DNA of 64,000 bases from Pedobacter sp. Its GTDB lineage: Bacteria > Bacteroidota > Bacteroidia > Sphingobacteriales > Sphingobacteriaceae. The translations under genes and the position numbers were made by a program. The notes under the pieces are model-generated. The model ran no database searches. It saw only the letters and a program-made list of their open reading frames with translations, and was not told the DNA's origin. Location: the NCBI RefSeq assembly GCF_031119335.1, contig NZ_JAVHXT010000007.1, forward strand, positions 124,001 through 188,000, written 5' to 3'. Shown piece by piece: positions 41,355-50,469 of this stretch; the stretch's first letter is position 1, and every line of letters starts with the position of its first letter.

Positions 41355-43352
41355 CTATTGTTTAACTACCTTTTCTGTAAACGTTCCTTTGTCATCTTTA
41401 CTTTGAACTAAATAAGTTCCTTTTGGAAGCCTGCTTACACTAAACTCGAGCTGTGTTCCCGAAGTATTTTTAGATTCTATTACTCTACCGGTTAAATCCA
41501 TCAGAGTTGCAGTCAATCCTTTAGTAGCATCGCTAGATTTAACAAATACACTTGCAACGGTTGGGTTAGGGTAAACAACTATCTTTTCGGTATTACCAAA
41601 AGCTTTCAGATATTTCACTAAATCATCGTAAACTTTTTTGTTTCCGTTATGGTCTACTTGAGTTAAACGGTAATACGCCGATTGGGTAAAATTCGCATCT
41701 GTAAATTGATAGCTAGATTTATCCTGAGTAGTGCCTTTGCCAGGAACAGTGTTGATGGATTGGAAATTAATTCCATCGATACTTTTTTCTACAATAAAAT
41801 GTGAGCTGTTTGTTTCTGTTACTGTTTGCCACTCTAGCAAGGCACCATAAACTTTAGCCGTTGCATTGAATGATTTTAGCTCTACGGGCAGTGTGCCATC
41901 TGAGAACACCGTTTGCGCATATATGCTATAAACTTGTTCGTTATTTACATTATCATAAAAGTAGTCTTCCCAAACTAAAACTGCTTTATTACCGATAACT
42001 AATAATTCACCATATTTGCTTGAGGCTCTTCCGGCAGCAAAAACTCCTCCAGCAGGATAGAGTACAGTTCCGGTCGAAGACAATTTCTGAACATACAAAT
42101 GTCGATTATTGGTGCCAGCATCCTTAGACACCATAAACACAAAATTTCCGTCTGAATCTACTTGTAAATGACTGCCATAAAAGTCGCCCAATACCAAACT
42201 AGAAAAAACAGTTACATCTGCTCCGCCGTTCCAAAGCTTTGTTCCTGCGCTGTTAAAACTCTGCGCATAGAGCCCATCATTTCCAGACCTTGTATCCGTC
42301 CAACTAACTACTGCTCCACCAGCTCCGTTACTCGCAATGGCTACGCCATAATTTACGTAATTGCCGCCTGCGTTGTACTTTCCTATAGAAGCATCTACTT
42401 CTAGACCCCAGCCAGAAAATGTTTTTGTGCCGTTACTAAGAATGTGTTGTAAATAGAGTTTTGCCACCGTAGAAGTATATTCTGTTAATGCCACATAAAA
42501 ACCTCCGTTTCCATCGGAGGCCAAGCCTTCTAATGAGTGATCTGTTGAGCCTGTTGCAGGAGGAAAGTCATAGAGCATTAAATTTGATCCGTTTTTTGTG
42601 CCATCAGCATTTAATTTTTGCCAATAAATACTTTCGCCCCATTCTCCCGCTATTTGATATTCCGACATCCATAAAAAAATATAGCCCGATCCGTCTGGAT
42701 AAATTAAACCTTCTTCTACCTCACCTAAATTAGCTCCTTCATTTAATAAAATTGGTGCGCCCCATTGGTGTACCCCGCTTGAATTAACTTTGCGAGCATA
42801 TATTTTGTTGTCCGCGTAGTCTGAGTAAGCAAAAACATAATTGCCTCCCGTGTCTCTTACAATATTTTCTGCTAAACCATACTCACTAATGTCTGTTACA
42901 ACATCAATTCCATTAAGGCCCAACATCCTGTTTCCATTGGCATCAATGCGCTGCATACAAATTTTCTCCGATTCATAGTTCCCTGCAATAGTTCTTTCAT
43001 TCCAAAATAGTACCACTCCTCCATTGCCGTCGCTAACAGTTCCTGGCCAGCCAATTTCATTTTCAGAATCGGTAATGCCAACGCCCTTAGTACCCCATTG
43101 CTTTACACCAGTAGGAGAAATAAGCTGAACGTAGATTTTATAACTCGTTGTTAAAGTTGTGGGGTTGTAAATTTCTTCTCTATATACGGTTATTAGTCCG
43201 CCCGTACCATCCGGAGTATTTGATATTAAAGTTACTCTGCTGCCAGCTGATCCTGCAGCTATGTTAGTATTTGCATTTGGGTTATTGCTCCACTGCGCAA
43301 AGCCTATAGTGGTGAGCAATACGATAAAAATTGTTAGTAAAATTTTTTTCAT
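41355..43352 (-). CDS. Secreted protein with type IX (type A) sorting domain
   Basis: The 665-residue protein has a signal peptide, then about 450 residues of repeated beta-rich units with recurring LVQLISPTGVKQWG, QRIDANGNR and QKLSSTGTV phrases that suggest a propeller-like fold. A linker with VELKSFNATAKVYGALLEWQTV follows. The C-terminal T9SS domain (about 590-665: VVYPNPT, LTGRVI, LPKGTYLV, KVVKQ) directs it across the outer membrane. No catalytic motif is visible. An adhesive or binding role is possible but not shown. Confidence 0.9.
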   Translation of the reverse strand: MKKILLTIFIVLLTTIGFAQWSNNPNANTNIAAGSAGSRVTLISNTPDGTGGLITVYREEIYNPTTLTTSYKIYVQLISPTGVKQWGTKGVGITDSENEIGWPGTVSDGNGGVVLFWNERTIAGNYESEKICMQRIDANGNRMLGLNGIDVVTDISEYGLAENIVRDTGGNYVFAYSDYADNKIYARKVNSSGVHQWGAPILLNEGANLGEVEEGLIYPDGSGYIFLWMSEYQIAGEWGESIYWQKLNADGTKNGSNLMLYDFPPATGSTDHSLEGLASDGNGGFYVALTEYTSTVAKLYLQHILSNGTKTFSGWGLEVDASIGKYNAGGNYVNYGVAIASNGAGGAVVSWTDTRSGNDGLYAQSFNSAGTKLWNGGADVTVFSSLVLGDFYGSHLQVDSDGNFVFMVSKDAGTNNRHLYVQKLSSTGTVLYPAGGVFAAGRASSKYGELLVIGNKAVLVWEDYFYDNVNNEQVYSIYAQTVFSDGTLPVELKSFNATAKVYGALLEWQTVTETNSSHFIVEKSIDGINFQSINTVPGKGTTQDKSSYQFTDANFTQSAYYRLTQVDHNGNKKVYDDLVKYLKAFGNTEKIVVYPNPTVASVFVKSSDATKGLTATLMDLTGRVIESKNTSGTQLEFSVSRLPKGTYLVQSKDDKGTFTEKVVKQ

Positions 43353-43493
43353 AACGGGTTCTTTTTAATCAAATTTCTTCAATATCAGCCCGTTAGGCAA
43401 TACCTAAAAGTTGGTATTTTTCTCTAAATTGATACTTACTTGTAGGTATTATGCCAATTGCTTGCTATTAATTAAAAGGAAGTAAAACAAAAA

Positions 43494-43518
43494 GCCTCGC
43501 AGTTTAAAACTGCGAGGC
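43494..43518 (-). terminator. Rho-independent terminator of the thioredoxin/DUF6952 operon
   Basis: GCCTCGCAGTTT (43494-43505) pairs with AAACTGCGAGGC (43507-43518). On the minus strand the stem is followed by a T-rich run (AAAACAAAAA on the plus strand, 43484-43493). It lies 23 bp past the DUF6952 stop. Confidence 0.88.
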
Positions 43519-43540
43519 CATACTTTATATTTTGAGATTG

Positions 43541-43789
43541 CTATCTATCGATAGAACCCATCACTTTTTGAGAAAACGCATTTAAAGCTTCTCTTGGCTC
43601 TAAACCACTTTGAACACTTGTATGAACTTCTAAAGCGCCACAGATATTAGTAATCATTTCTCCGGCTACGTCAACTTCAGCTTCATTCACACCTCTAAAC
43701 TCACAAAACGCTTCCAATACTTCAAGTGTTGCATTTAATTGCTCAGGCGTTGAGTTTTCAAAAAACTGTCTTATTACTGGAACCTTCAT
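43541..43789 (-). CDS. DUF6952 family protein
   Basis: The 82-residue soluble acidic protein (MKVPVIRQFFENSTPEQL, then ALEVLEAFCEFRGVNEAEVDVAGEMITNI) is recognised as DUF6952. It follows a thioredoxin gene by 2 bp. Pairing with thioredoxin and peroxiredoxin genes is recurrent in Bacteroidota, so a helper role in peroxide defence is reasonable, but no function is established. It has one cysteine (C48) and is helical by eye. Confidence 0.8.
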   Translation of the reverse strand: MKVPVIRQFFENSTPEQLNATLEVLEAFCEFRGVNEAEVDVAGEMITNICGALEVHTSVQSGLEPREALNAFSQKVMGSIDR

Positions 43790-43791
43790 AA

Positions 43792-44100
43792 TTACTTTAT
43801 TTTAGCAAATAAATCAGTTAAAACTTCTGCTTTATTGGTTTGAACTTGCTCTACCAATGCGCCGTTTTCAAAAGCTGCAAATGTAGGTAGGTTATCCACT
43901 CTAGCAAATTTTCTTGATTCTGGGAACTTCTCAGCATCCACAATTAAGAAAGCTACATCTTCATTTTCTGCTGCTAATTTTTTAAACTTTGGTTTCATGA
44001 TACGGCAGTTGCCACACCACGAAGCTGCATATTGTACCATCACTTTCTTATTGTCCGAAAGGTGTTGGCTTAAACTATCTTCTGTTAACTCTAAAAACAT
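43792..44100 (-). CDS. Thioredoxin-family protein (CGNC active site)
   Basis: The 102-residue thioredoxin fold has active site WCGNC (C29, C32) in place of WCGPC and retains the cis-Pro region (DNLPTFAAFENG). The Pro-to-Asn change alters the redox potential relative to thioredoxin 1. No signal peptide, so it is cytoplasmic. It is encoded with DUF6952 (2-bp gap) and 198 bp downstream of a 2-Cys peroxiredoxin, for which it is a plausible reductant. Confidence 0.93.
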   Translation of the reverse strand: MFLELTEDSLSQHLSDNKKVMVQYAASWCGNCRIMKPKFKKLAAENEDVAFLIVDAEKFPESRKFARVDNLPTFAAFENGALVEQVQTNKAEVLTDLFAKIK

Positions 44101-44203
44101 GATTTTATATTTAATAGCTATGCAATCACATTACTTTCAGTCCTGTGTCAGTTTTAAGAAATCGCATAGTTTAATGATTTTGAAAAAGAATGTTATATGG
44201 TTT

Positions 44204-44261
44204 GTCAGGCTGAGCTTGTCGAAGCCTCAGTAAAGAAACATTTCGACAAGCTCAATGTGAC
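44204..44261. repeat. Inverted repeat, 'GTCAGGCTGAGCTTGTCGAA' type
   Basis: GTCAGGCTGAGCTTGTCGAA (44204-44223) faces TTCGACAAGCTCAATGTGAC (44242-44261), complementary except for a few central bases. It lies between the peroxiredoxin and thioredoxin genes. Confidence 0.75.
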
Positions 44262-44298
44262 ATGCAGCTGTAATAAACAGCCATTTTTAAGCTTTTGC

Positions 44299-44931
44299 TT
44301 AGTTAGCGCTTAAGTACTCAGCAACGCCTGTTCTTGTAGCGTTCATTGCCGACTTACCTTCTTCCCAGTTAGCAGGGCAAACTTCGCCATGCTTTTGTAC
44401 GTGAGCGTAAGCATCAATTAAACGAATATATTCTTTAACGTTTCTACCCAAAGGCATATCGTTTACACTTTCGTGGAATACTTTACCAGTCTCATCAATT
44501 AAGTAAGTAGCACGGTAAGATACGTTTGAACCAGAGAAGATTTCTTCGCCTTCTTCAGTATATTCAACCTCTTGATCTAAGATACCTAAAGTACCTGCTA
44601 ATTGTCTGTGTGTATCAGCAATTAATGGATAAGTTACACCTTCGATACCACCATTGTCTTTAGCTGTATTTAACCAAGCAAAGTGAACTTCGTTAGTATC
44701 GCAAGATGCGCCAATAATTACCGTATTTCTTTGTTTGAAATCTTCTACTGCTGCTTGGAAAGCGTGCAATTCTGTTGGGCAAACAAAAGTGAAATCTTTT
44801 GGATACCAGAACAACAATACTTTAGAGTTATTTTTTACTGCTTCTTCAAAAACGTTGATTTTTAAATCGTCACCCATTTCAGACATGGCATCAACTGTAA
44901 TACTTGGGAATTTTTTTCCTACGAAACTCAT
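44299..44931 (-). CDS. ahpC: Typical 2-Cys peroxiredoxin (AhpC/Prx1 type)
   Basis: The 210-residue peroxiredoxin has the peroxidatic cysteine C51 in DFTFVCPTELHAF and the resolving cysteine C185 in GEVCPANW, near the C-terminus as in AhpC. It reduces hydrogen peroxide and organic hydroperoxides. AhpF is not adjacent, so the thioredoxin 198 bp downstream is a likely electron donor. A good promoter precedes it. Confidence 0.93.
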   Translation of the reverse strand: MSFVGKKFPSITVDAMSEMGDDLKINVFEEAVKNNSKVLLFWYPKDFTFVCPTELHAFQAAVEDFKQRNTVIIGASCDTNEVHFAWLNTAKDNGGIEGVTYPLIADTHRQLAGTLGILDQEVEYTEEGEEIFSGSNVSYRATYLIDETGKVFHESVNDMPLGRNVKEYIRLIDAYAHVQKHGEVCPANWEEGKSAMNATRTGVAEYLSAN

Positions 44932-44962
44932 AATTATTTTTGTTTTTAATTTTTTCTTGCCG

Positions 44963-44994
44963 CAAAGATAAGGTAAAAACTATGCTGCGACAAT
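44963..44994 (-). promoter_or_regulatory. Promoter of the peroxiredoxin gene
   Basis: Reading the minus strand, ATTG (44994-44991) is followed after 20 bases by TATCTTTG (44970-44963), an exact fit to the Bacteroidota -33/-7 consensus, with a leader of about 28 nt to the ATG at 44931. Confidence 0.7.
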
Positions 44995-45078
44995 GGCGCC
45001 GCTATACTAAATCTTGATAGCGTTATAGATAGAAGCTATAATTATCAAGTTATGATTAGATTTTGATTATAATAAAAA

Positions 45079-45100
45079 ATCCCGGCCATTTGGCCGGGAT
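45079..45100. terminator. Terminator-like hairpin downstream of the DUF4623-like gene
   Basis: ATCCCGGCCA (45079-45088) pairs perfectly with TGGCCGGGAT (45091-45100). On the minus strand the stem is followed by a T-run (AAAAAA at 45074-45079 on the plus strand), so it terminates the gene ending at 45129. Confidence 0.85.
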
Positions 45101-45128
45101 TAAATTAACCCATATATTAACTAACAAC

Positions 45129-46727
45129 CTATTGCTTAACTAATTTGACTGTCTTTTGAACATCGCCATTTTTAGATATTTTTAAGAAGTATATTGATGC
45201 AGGCAATTTACTTAAAGAAATATCCTGCTGCTCGGCTGTAGCCTTTTCGCTTAATACTTTTTTACCGCTTGCATCAAAAACCTCGTATTTAATATCTTTA
45301 AAATCTGCACTACCTGCGCTAACGGTCACATAAGTTGTTGCAGGGTTAGGAAACACTACCACATCTGAACCATTTAAGCTCACGTTTACACTTTTAACAT
45401 CTTTAAAAAGCTCATTATCACCATTAAGATCTATTTGTTTTAATTGATAATAATTTACACCTGCTTTAGCGGTACGGTCTACATAACTGTAACTTAAAGC
45501 TGTAGAAGAGTTGCCGTTCTGCCCCTTAGAATCTACAAAACCAATTTTTGTGAAATCTTTACCATCTGTAGAACGCAATACCTCGAAACCTTTGTTGTTA
45601 GTTTCTGATGCTGTTTCCCAAGCTAAGGTGCTTTGGCCGTTTACTAAAGCTGCGTTAAATGAGGTTAAGGATACTGGAAGGGTTACTGTTGTAGTGTACG
45701 AAGCGAGGCCATGAGCAAATACTAGATGAAAAAAGGTATGTGTACCATTAGCATGTCTTTTTATAGCTACATCAGCATATCCATTTGGATTAGAGCCGCC
45801 TGTTACAGCTGTAGGAGTTTCTGGGAAAAGCTCGGCGTAAGAGAGATAGACAGGAGAAGCCAAGGTTGTGATATCAAACAATTTAAATTTAACTCCTGCA
45901 TTGTTTGTAGGGGTTCCTCCTATTACTGAACCCGATAGGGCCACATATTTTTTTGTTCCGTTCACAAAATATTCCGCATTTGAAAAAATATTTTCAGTTG
46001 ATAAAAAGGTTGTAGTTTGGCTATTATCTATATCAGTCCCTGCCACATTTAGTGTTACTTTCCTTATACCTACAGACGAAGGTCCATTTATTACAAACTC
46101 ATTGGCTGAAATTGGCGAAATACTTCCTCTAGCGTGATTGTTAGTAGTTGTGCTCATCTCGTAAAGTTGACTTACTGTTCCACCAGCGTCTACTCCAAAA
46201 ACGGTTATCACCGCATTCCCTGACCCTCCTACATATAATTTTGTATTACTTCCTGTTCCTGTAACAGCGAAAGAATCTCCTTTACGAATAGTTACAGCCC
46301 ACTCAACCCTTGTAGGGTTAGCATCTGTTTCGCTAGCCCATCTATAAATGCAAAATTTTCTATTGTTTGCGTCAGTGTTTATAGCTAAGTTAATCGCATA
46401 AATCGCTCCATCATCTGCCACTCTTAATTTGTTAAACTTGTAGGACTCTGGCCAAGTTGCAGCTAAATTGGTCGGAACAGGCAATTCTGAGGGAGAAGCC
46501 AATGCTCCAGTAGCAGGATTCAATATTTGGATTTTATTGTTTCTATCTACTAAATAAAGTTTATCTGTAGACTTATTATAGGCTATGCTAGACCTTTCTT
46601 GAGTGGTTCCAAATACAACCTCGGCATCTCTTCTCAATTTATACCAATCGGTGTTAAGGAGTAAAGTCTGCGCAGAAGCAGCAACTCCAATAGCCAAAAA
46701 AGCAAAAGATAGTAAAAGTTTTTTCAT
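45129..46727 (-). CDS. Secreted T9SS substrate, DUF4623-like
   Basis: The 532-residue protein has a signal peptide (cleaved near A19), a DUF4623-like six-bladed propeller region (about 20-345) and a linker region with LTSFNAALVNGQSTLAWETA. The type A T9SS sorting domain (about 455-532: VVFPNPATTYVTVSAG, FDASGKKVLSEKA, LPASIYFLKI) ends in VKLVKQ. It is exported by the type IX system to the surface or medium. No catalytic residues are recognisable. It shares C-terminal linker features with the protein at 41355-43352. Confidence 0.88.
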   Translation of the reverse strand: MKKLLLSFAFLAIGVAASAQTLLLNTDWYKLRRDAEVVFGTTQERSSIAYNKSTDKLYLVDRNNKIQILNPATGALASPSELPVPTNLAATWPESYKFNKLRVADDGAIYAINLAINTDANNRKFCIYRWASETDANPTRVEWAVTIRKGDSFAVTGTGSNTKLYVGGSGNAVITVFGVDAGGTVSQLYEMSTTTNNHARGSISPISANEFVINGPSSVGIRKVTLNVAGTDIDNSQTTTFLSTENIFSNAEYFVNGTKKYVALSGSVIGGTPTNNAGVKFKLFDITTLASPVYLSYAELFPETPTAVTGGSNPNGYADVAIKRHANGTHTFFHLVFAHGLASYTTTVTLPVSLTSFNAALVNGQSTLAWETASETNNKGFEVLRSTDGKDFTKIGFVDSKGQNGNSSTALSYSYVDRTAKAGVNYYQLKQIDLNGDNELFKDVKSVNVSLNGSDVVVFPNPATTYVTVSAGSADFKDIKYEVFDASGKKVLSEKATAEQQDISLSKLPASIYFLKISKNGDVQKTVKLVKQ

Positions 46728-46901
46728 ACGTTTTTAATTAATTAGTGGTTAAAGTTTTTCGTTTGGTTAGAACCTAGCGCAAATCAACCAATCCACTAAA
46801 AACGTATACAATTAAGTGCTTTTGGTGCCGTTGGGATAAGGAGCTAAGTTTCAATAGGATAATATTACGAAAACCAATTTGAAAACGCAAGAAAACGCAA
46901 G

Positions 46902-46937
46902 AAAAAAATTAAAGCCGCATGTTTAGCGGCTTTAATT
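46902..46937 (-). terminator. Rho-independent terminator of the DUF4886 gene
   Basis: AATTAAAGCCGC (46907-46918) pairs with GCGGCTTTAATT (46926-46937). The A-run at 46902-46908 gives a U-run on the minus strand. Two exact copies of GAAAACGCAA lie immediately to the left. Confidence 0.88.
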
Positions 46938-46955
46938 GCAGAAATAAGCGGAAAA

Positions 46956-47855
46956 TTATTTTATTCTTGAAACTTTGTACGGTTTTTTGGTCGCTTTGCG
47001 TGCTGCCTTTTGAGCAATCAATGCATCAGCGCCACTAACTTTCTCAGGTTTATAAAGATTGCCAACTACATTTTTTTTGAAAATGGCTTCGTACCAAGTG
47101 CAGCTTGCGGTATAACGACCTACATTCAAATCCAAATGGTAGCCATCTCTGGTTAGCACATCACCTAGTTTAGTACGAGCATTTTGAATTGCCGTACCTG
47201 CGGGCACTACAATATCTATAGGCACTAAAGTTTTTACTTTACTCGATGCATCTGCAATGGCATTGTACATTCGCATCTGATCTTTGTTATAGCTTGCAAA
47301 ACCATTGTGGGTTGAGTTCTGTGCATAAGCCCAAGTTTGGTGCCACACATATTTCACTTTCGGGTTCTTTGCACGCTCCTTTACATAATTGAATAATATT
47401 GGCAGTGGTTCTACGTAGGTTTCAAACAATCCAGATTTGGGGCTTGCCTGCTGAAAACTGATGTAATTCCAGTTTTCATCTGCTAATGCTTTTGAAATAC
47501 TCGTCTTGGGAAACTTTTGCTTCGAACCATCAAGATTTACCTTTCTATATTCGTAAACATCTTTGTCATCTTGTGCATTTTTTACATGTAGATCTAATGG
47601 TGCGCCGCCAATATAAAGATTGCCGATAATCACTTTGTAACCTCCAGCTTTAGCCAAACCATATAGGTAATGCTCTATGGCATCTTCAGAGAAACTATTG
47701 CCAATAGCCAAAATTTTGATAACACTATCTTTAATAGGTTTTTCGAACCTAATTTGATTAAAAGTTAGGGAGCTTGCGCTACTAACGTTAGCTGAAAGGA
47801 AAGAAAAGAAGACGACTACATAAATCAATCGCTTTTTAAAAATGCTAAACATCAT
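46956..47855 (-). CDS. Secreted DUF4886 (SGNH-like) protein
   Basis: I prefer the start at 47855 (MMFSIFKKRLIYVVVFFSF), because a signal peptide follows at once; the ATG at 47903 would add 16 residues. The mature part begins with ILAIGNSFSEDAIEHYLYGLAKAGG, which carries the G-N-S block I motif of SGNH hydrolases, and closes with TRDGYHLDLNVGRYTASCTW, holding a late His. DUF4886 proteins are presumed esterases on glycans, without proof here. It lies downstream of the S9 peptidase gene on the same strand. Confidence 0.82.
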   Translation of the reverse strand: MMFSIFKKRLIYVVVFFSFLSANVSSASSLTFNQIRFEKPIKDSVIKILAIGNSFSEDAIEHYLYGLAKAGGYKVIIGNLYIGGAPLDLHVKNAQDDKDVYEYRKVNLDGSKQKFPKTSISKALADENWNYISFQQASPKSGLFETYVEPLPILFNYVKERAKNPKVKYVWHQTWAYAQNSTHNGFASYNKDQMRMYNAIADASSKVKTLVPIDIVVPAGTAIQNARTKLGDVLTRDGYHLDLNVGRYTASCTWYEAIFKKNVVGNLYKPEKVSGADALIAQKAARKATKKPYKVSRIK

Positions 47856-47906
47856 TGTCTTATTAATATTTTTAAACATATATAGAATATCCCTTGCTAA
47901 CAAGAA

Positions 47907-50309
47907 TTATTTTTTCAATGTATTTTCGAACAGTTTAAAAATTCGTTTATATTCGTCAGTCCAGCTGCTTGGTTCTACAAAACCGTGATCTTCTACAGGA
48001 TAAACAGCTAATTCCCAATTATCTTTCCCTAGTTCTATAAAACGTTGTGATAAACGAACGATGTCTTGGAAATGTACATTCACGTCAACCATACCATGCA
48101 GCATCACTAAATCACCTTTTAGCTTGTCTGCAAAATAAATCGGCGAACTTTTTTTGTACGAATTCGGATCGTTCACTGGCTCGTTCAAAATATTTGAAGT
48201 GTAGCCATGGTTGTAATGAGCCCAATCCGTTACCGACCTTAACGCTGCGCCTGCTCTAAAAACATCCGATTCGTTAAATAATGCCATTAGTGTAATGAAA
48301 CCGCCGTAAGAACCGCCATATAAACCTACATTTTTAGGATTAACGCCGTATTTCTCTACCAACATCTTTACACCATCAACTTGGTCAGTCAAATCTTTTC
48401 CACCCATGTGGCGATAAATTCCGGTGCGGTGATTACGACCGTAGCCAGAGCTAGCAGTATAGTCGATATCAATGACCGTGTAACCATTATCCGCCAGTAA
48501 GTTGTTGAACATATATTCGCGGAAATATTGACTCCACCAGTAATGCACATTTTGCAAATAGCCTGCACCATGTACAAAAACTACTGCTGGCTTATTAGGG
48601 TGTGGTTTTTTTGAAGGATAAACTCTTGCGTATACATCATCGCCGTGACGGTTTTTGAACGATACTAAATCTGGTTGGCGCCATTGGTAGCTGTCAAACT
48701 CTGGCGAAGTGGATTTGGTAATTTTAACCGCTTTTGCACCCGGTTTGTTCTCCTGAATGTACAATTCCCAAGGCTTGTCCATATAAGAATAATTGATAGC
48801 CAGCCATTTTTCGTCCGGCGAAAGTGTCACCTCATTTCCGCCTTTCATAGAAGTAATTTGTGCCAATTCACCTCCATTAACATTTAATTTATAGAAGTGA
48901 GTTATGCCCGGATGCTCTTTGTTCGCCTTGATGAAAAATGTTTTATTATCCTTCGAAAGCTGTACTTGCTGTACTTCCCATTTGCCAGAAGTAAGTTGCT
49001 TTTTTTCGCCTGTAGTTACATTGTAGGTATATAGATGCGAATAGCCAGTTGCCTCACTTTGGAAATAAAATGTTTGATTGTCTATCCATCTTACATCACG
49101 AGCAATTCCAGGTCCGCCAACCCAAGCTTCATCCCTTTGTCGATCAATCAAATCTAACTTTCCAGTTGATGGATCTAGCTTTAAAATCCAGAAGTCTTTA
49201 TTGTCTTGTGCTCTGCCTGTTATTACTGCAAATGAACCTGTTTCGTTCCAATTAACTGCGTAGAGGTTTACTTTTCTATCTTCGTTCTTTTTCGTACGCT
49301 CTTCTAATTGTTTTGGGTAATCTTTTGCATAATCTGGTAAATCTTTAATGCCGGGTATTTGCGAAACATTTACTGCATACACAGAATCTTTCTCAATATT
49401 AAACACGTAAGTTGTATAGGTTGATAGTGCTTCTCCAACTTTTGCCCTAGAGTTGATATCTTCTGTATAGCCAGAGCCGGTTACATAATTTGGAACAATA
49501 GTATTTTTATTTCCAGAAGCTTGTTTAATTAACCTGTAGCTTATGTACTTCCCATCTGGACTAACAGTTAAGCCCCCCATAAAATCATCGCCTAAATGTA
49601 TTGGCTTAATTACCCTAGGCTTTACATCATCATTTCCAAAGCCGAAACCCCTTCCTCTTCCCGTTGTTCTGTTTCCACTCTCCGTATTTTTCTTTTTAAT
49701 GATATCGAACAATGCTGTTTGGTCGTTTCTTAACCAAAGATCTTGTTGTGAAGTTCCAGTGGGATTAGGTCTTCCCGTTGGTCGTGTAGATGGAGGTAGA
49801 ACTTCTAATTTTCCCTTTACAAAATTGGTGAGCTGTTTTAATTCGCCTGTGGCCAAATTCAACTGATAAATGTTATCTGCTCTTTGGTAAACTACATCGT
49901 TATTATACAGAAACTTGGCACTGCTTTCTCTTTCCAACGTACTGGTTAATCTAGTTTCTTTTTTTGATTTGATATTCGTTAAGTAGATATCTCCACCTTT
50001 TTCTAGCAACCCTAAAGATTTATCTTTATTGTAAACGTAGTTGATGACAGCATTTTTTTCCGCATCATCTTTTTCTGCCTTATCTACTTTTCGATTAGCT
50101 ATAGTTAACTTATAAGGTTGTACTTTATCATTGTTTTCGGGGTTCCAATCAAAATAAACAGACTTACTATCTGCCGACCAGCGGTAATTTTCTGGCGAGG
50201 TACCCATCCATTTAGGATCCCGCATTATTTTCGAAACAGTTAAGGGCGCCAAATCTTGCGCATTTGCGACAGATGCAAATAAGAAAAATAGAAAGGATAG
50301 CTTTTTCAT
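47907..50309 (-). CDS. S9 family peptidase (prolyl oligopeptidase / DPP IV-like)
   Basis: The 800-residue protein has a signal peptide (cleaved near A17), an N-terminal seven- or eight-bladed beta-propeller (about 30-530) and an alpha/beta-hydrolase domain with GLYGGSYGG (Ser667), Asp742 in VDVNVH and His775 in EDHGF. It cleaves short peptides, often after proline, in the periplasm. The propeller holds an extra low-complexity Gly/Arg stretch near 205-225 (TTGRGRGFGFGND). The DUF4886 gene follows on the same strand. Confidence 0.93.
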   Translation of the reverse strand: MKKLSFLFFLFASVANAQDLAPLTVSKIMRDPKWMGTSPENYRWSADSKSVYFDWNPENNDKVQPYKLTIANRKVDKAEKDDAEKNAVINYVYNKDKSLGLLEKGGDIYLTNIKSKKETRLTSTLERESSAKFLYNNDVVYQRADNIYQLNLATGELKQLTNFVKGKLEVLPPSTRPTGRPNPTGTSQQDLWLRNDQTALFDIIKKKNTESGNRTTGRGRGFGFGNDDVKPRVIKPIHLGDDFMGGLTVSPDGKYISYRLIKQASGNKNTIVPNYVTGSGYTEDINSRAKVGEALSTYTTYVFNIEKDSVYAVNVSQIPGIKDLPDYAKDYPKQLEERTKKNEDRKVNLYAVNWNETGSFAVITGRAQDNKDFWILKLDPSTGKLDLIDRQRDEAWVGGPGIARDVRWIDNQTFYFQSEATGYSHLYTYNVTTGEKKQLTSGKWEVQQVQLSKDNKTFFIKANKEHPGITHFYKLNVNGGELAQITSMKGGNEVTLSPDEKWLAINYSYMDKPWELYIQENKPGAKAVKITKSTSPEFDSYQWRQPDLVSFKNRHGDDVYARVYPSKKPHPNKPAVVFVHGAGYLQNVHYWWSQYFREYMFNNLLADNGYTVIDIDYTASSGYGRNHRTGIYRHMGGKDLTDQVDGVKMLVEKYGVNPKNVGLYGGSYGGFITLMALFNESDVFRAGAALRSVTDWAHYNHGYTSNILNEPVNDPNSYKKSSPIYFADKLKGDLVMLHGMVDVNVHFQDIVRLSQRFIELGKDNWELAVYPVEDHGFVEPSSWTDEYKRIFKLFENTLKK

Positions 50310-50390
50310 GCTTAGTTTATGCTTGTGCTTGCAAGTTATGCAAAAAAGCAGTTCTCAAAAACACGCAAAACAAATGTTACAGACTTAATG

Positions 50391-50457
50391 AACCACAAAG
50401 ACACGAAGAACACAAAATTATTGGGCGTCTAGATTAAAAGTCTCCCCTTTGGGGAGA
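50391..50457. repeat. CACAAAGACACGAAG fragment and CTCCCC hairpin
   Basis: The gap holds ACCACAAAGACACGAAGAAC (50391-50410) and a perfect hairpin TCTCCCC (50441-50447) / GGGGAGA (50451-50457) around TTT. They lie between the S9 peptidase start and the FAD-protein stop. The hairpin may serve as a terminator but has only a weak T-run on the minus strand. Confidence 0.5.
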
Positions 50458-50469
50458 TTTAGAGGGGCT

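Noticed and set aside
46880..46900. GAAAACGCAA direct repeat as a start of a CRISPR-like array
   Set aside because: Only two adjacent 10-base copies without spacers. It is a simple tandem repeat.
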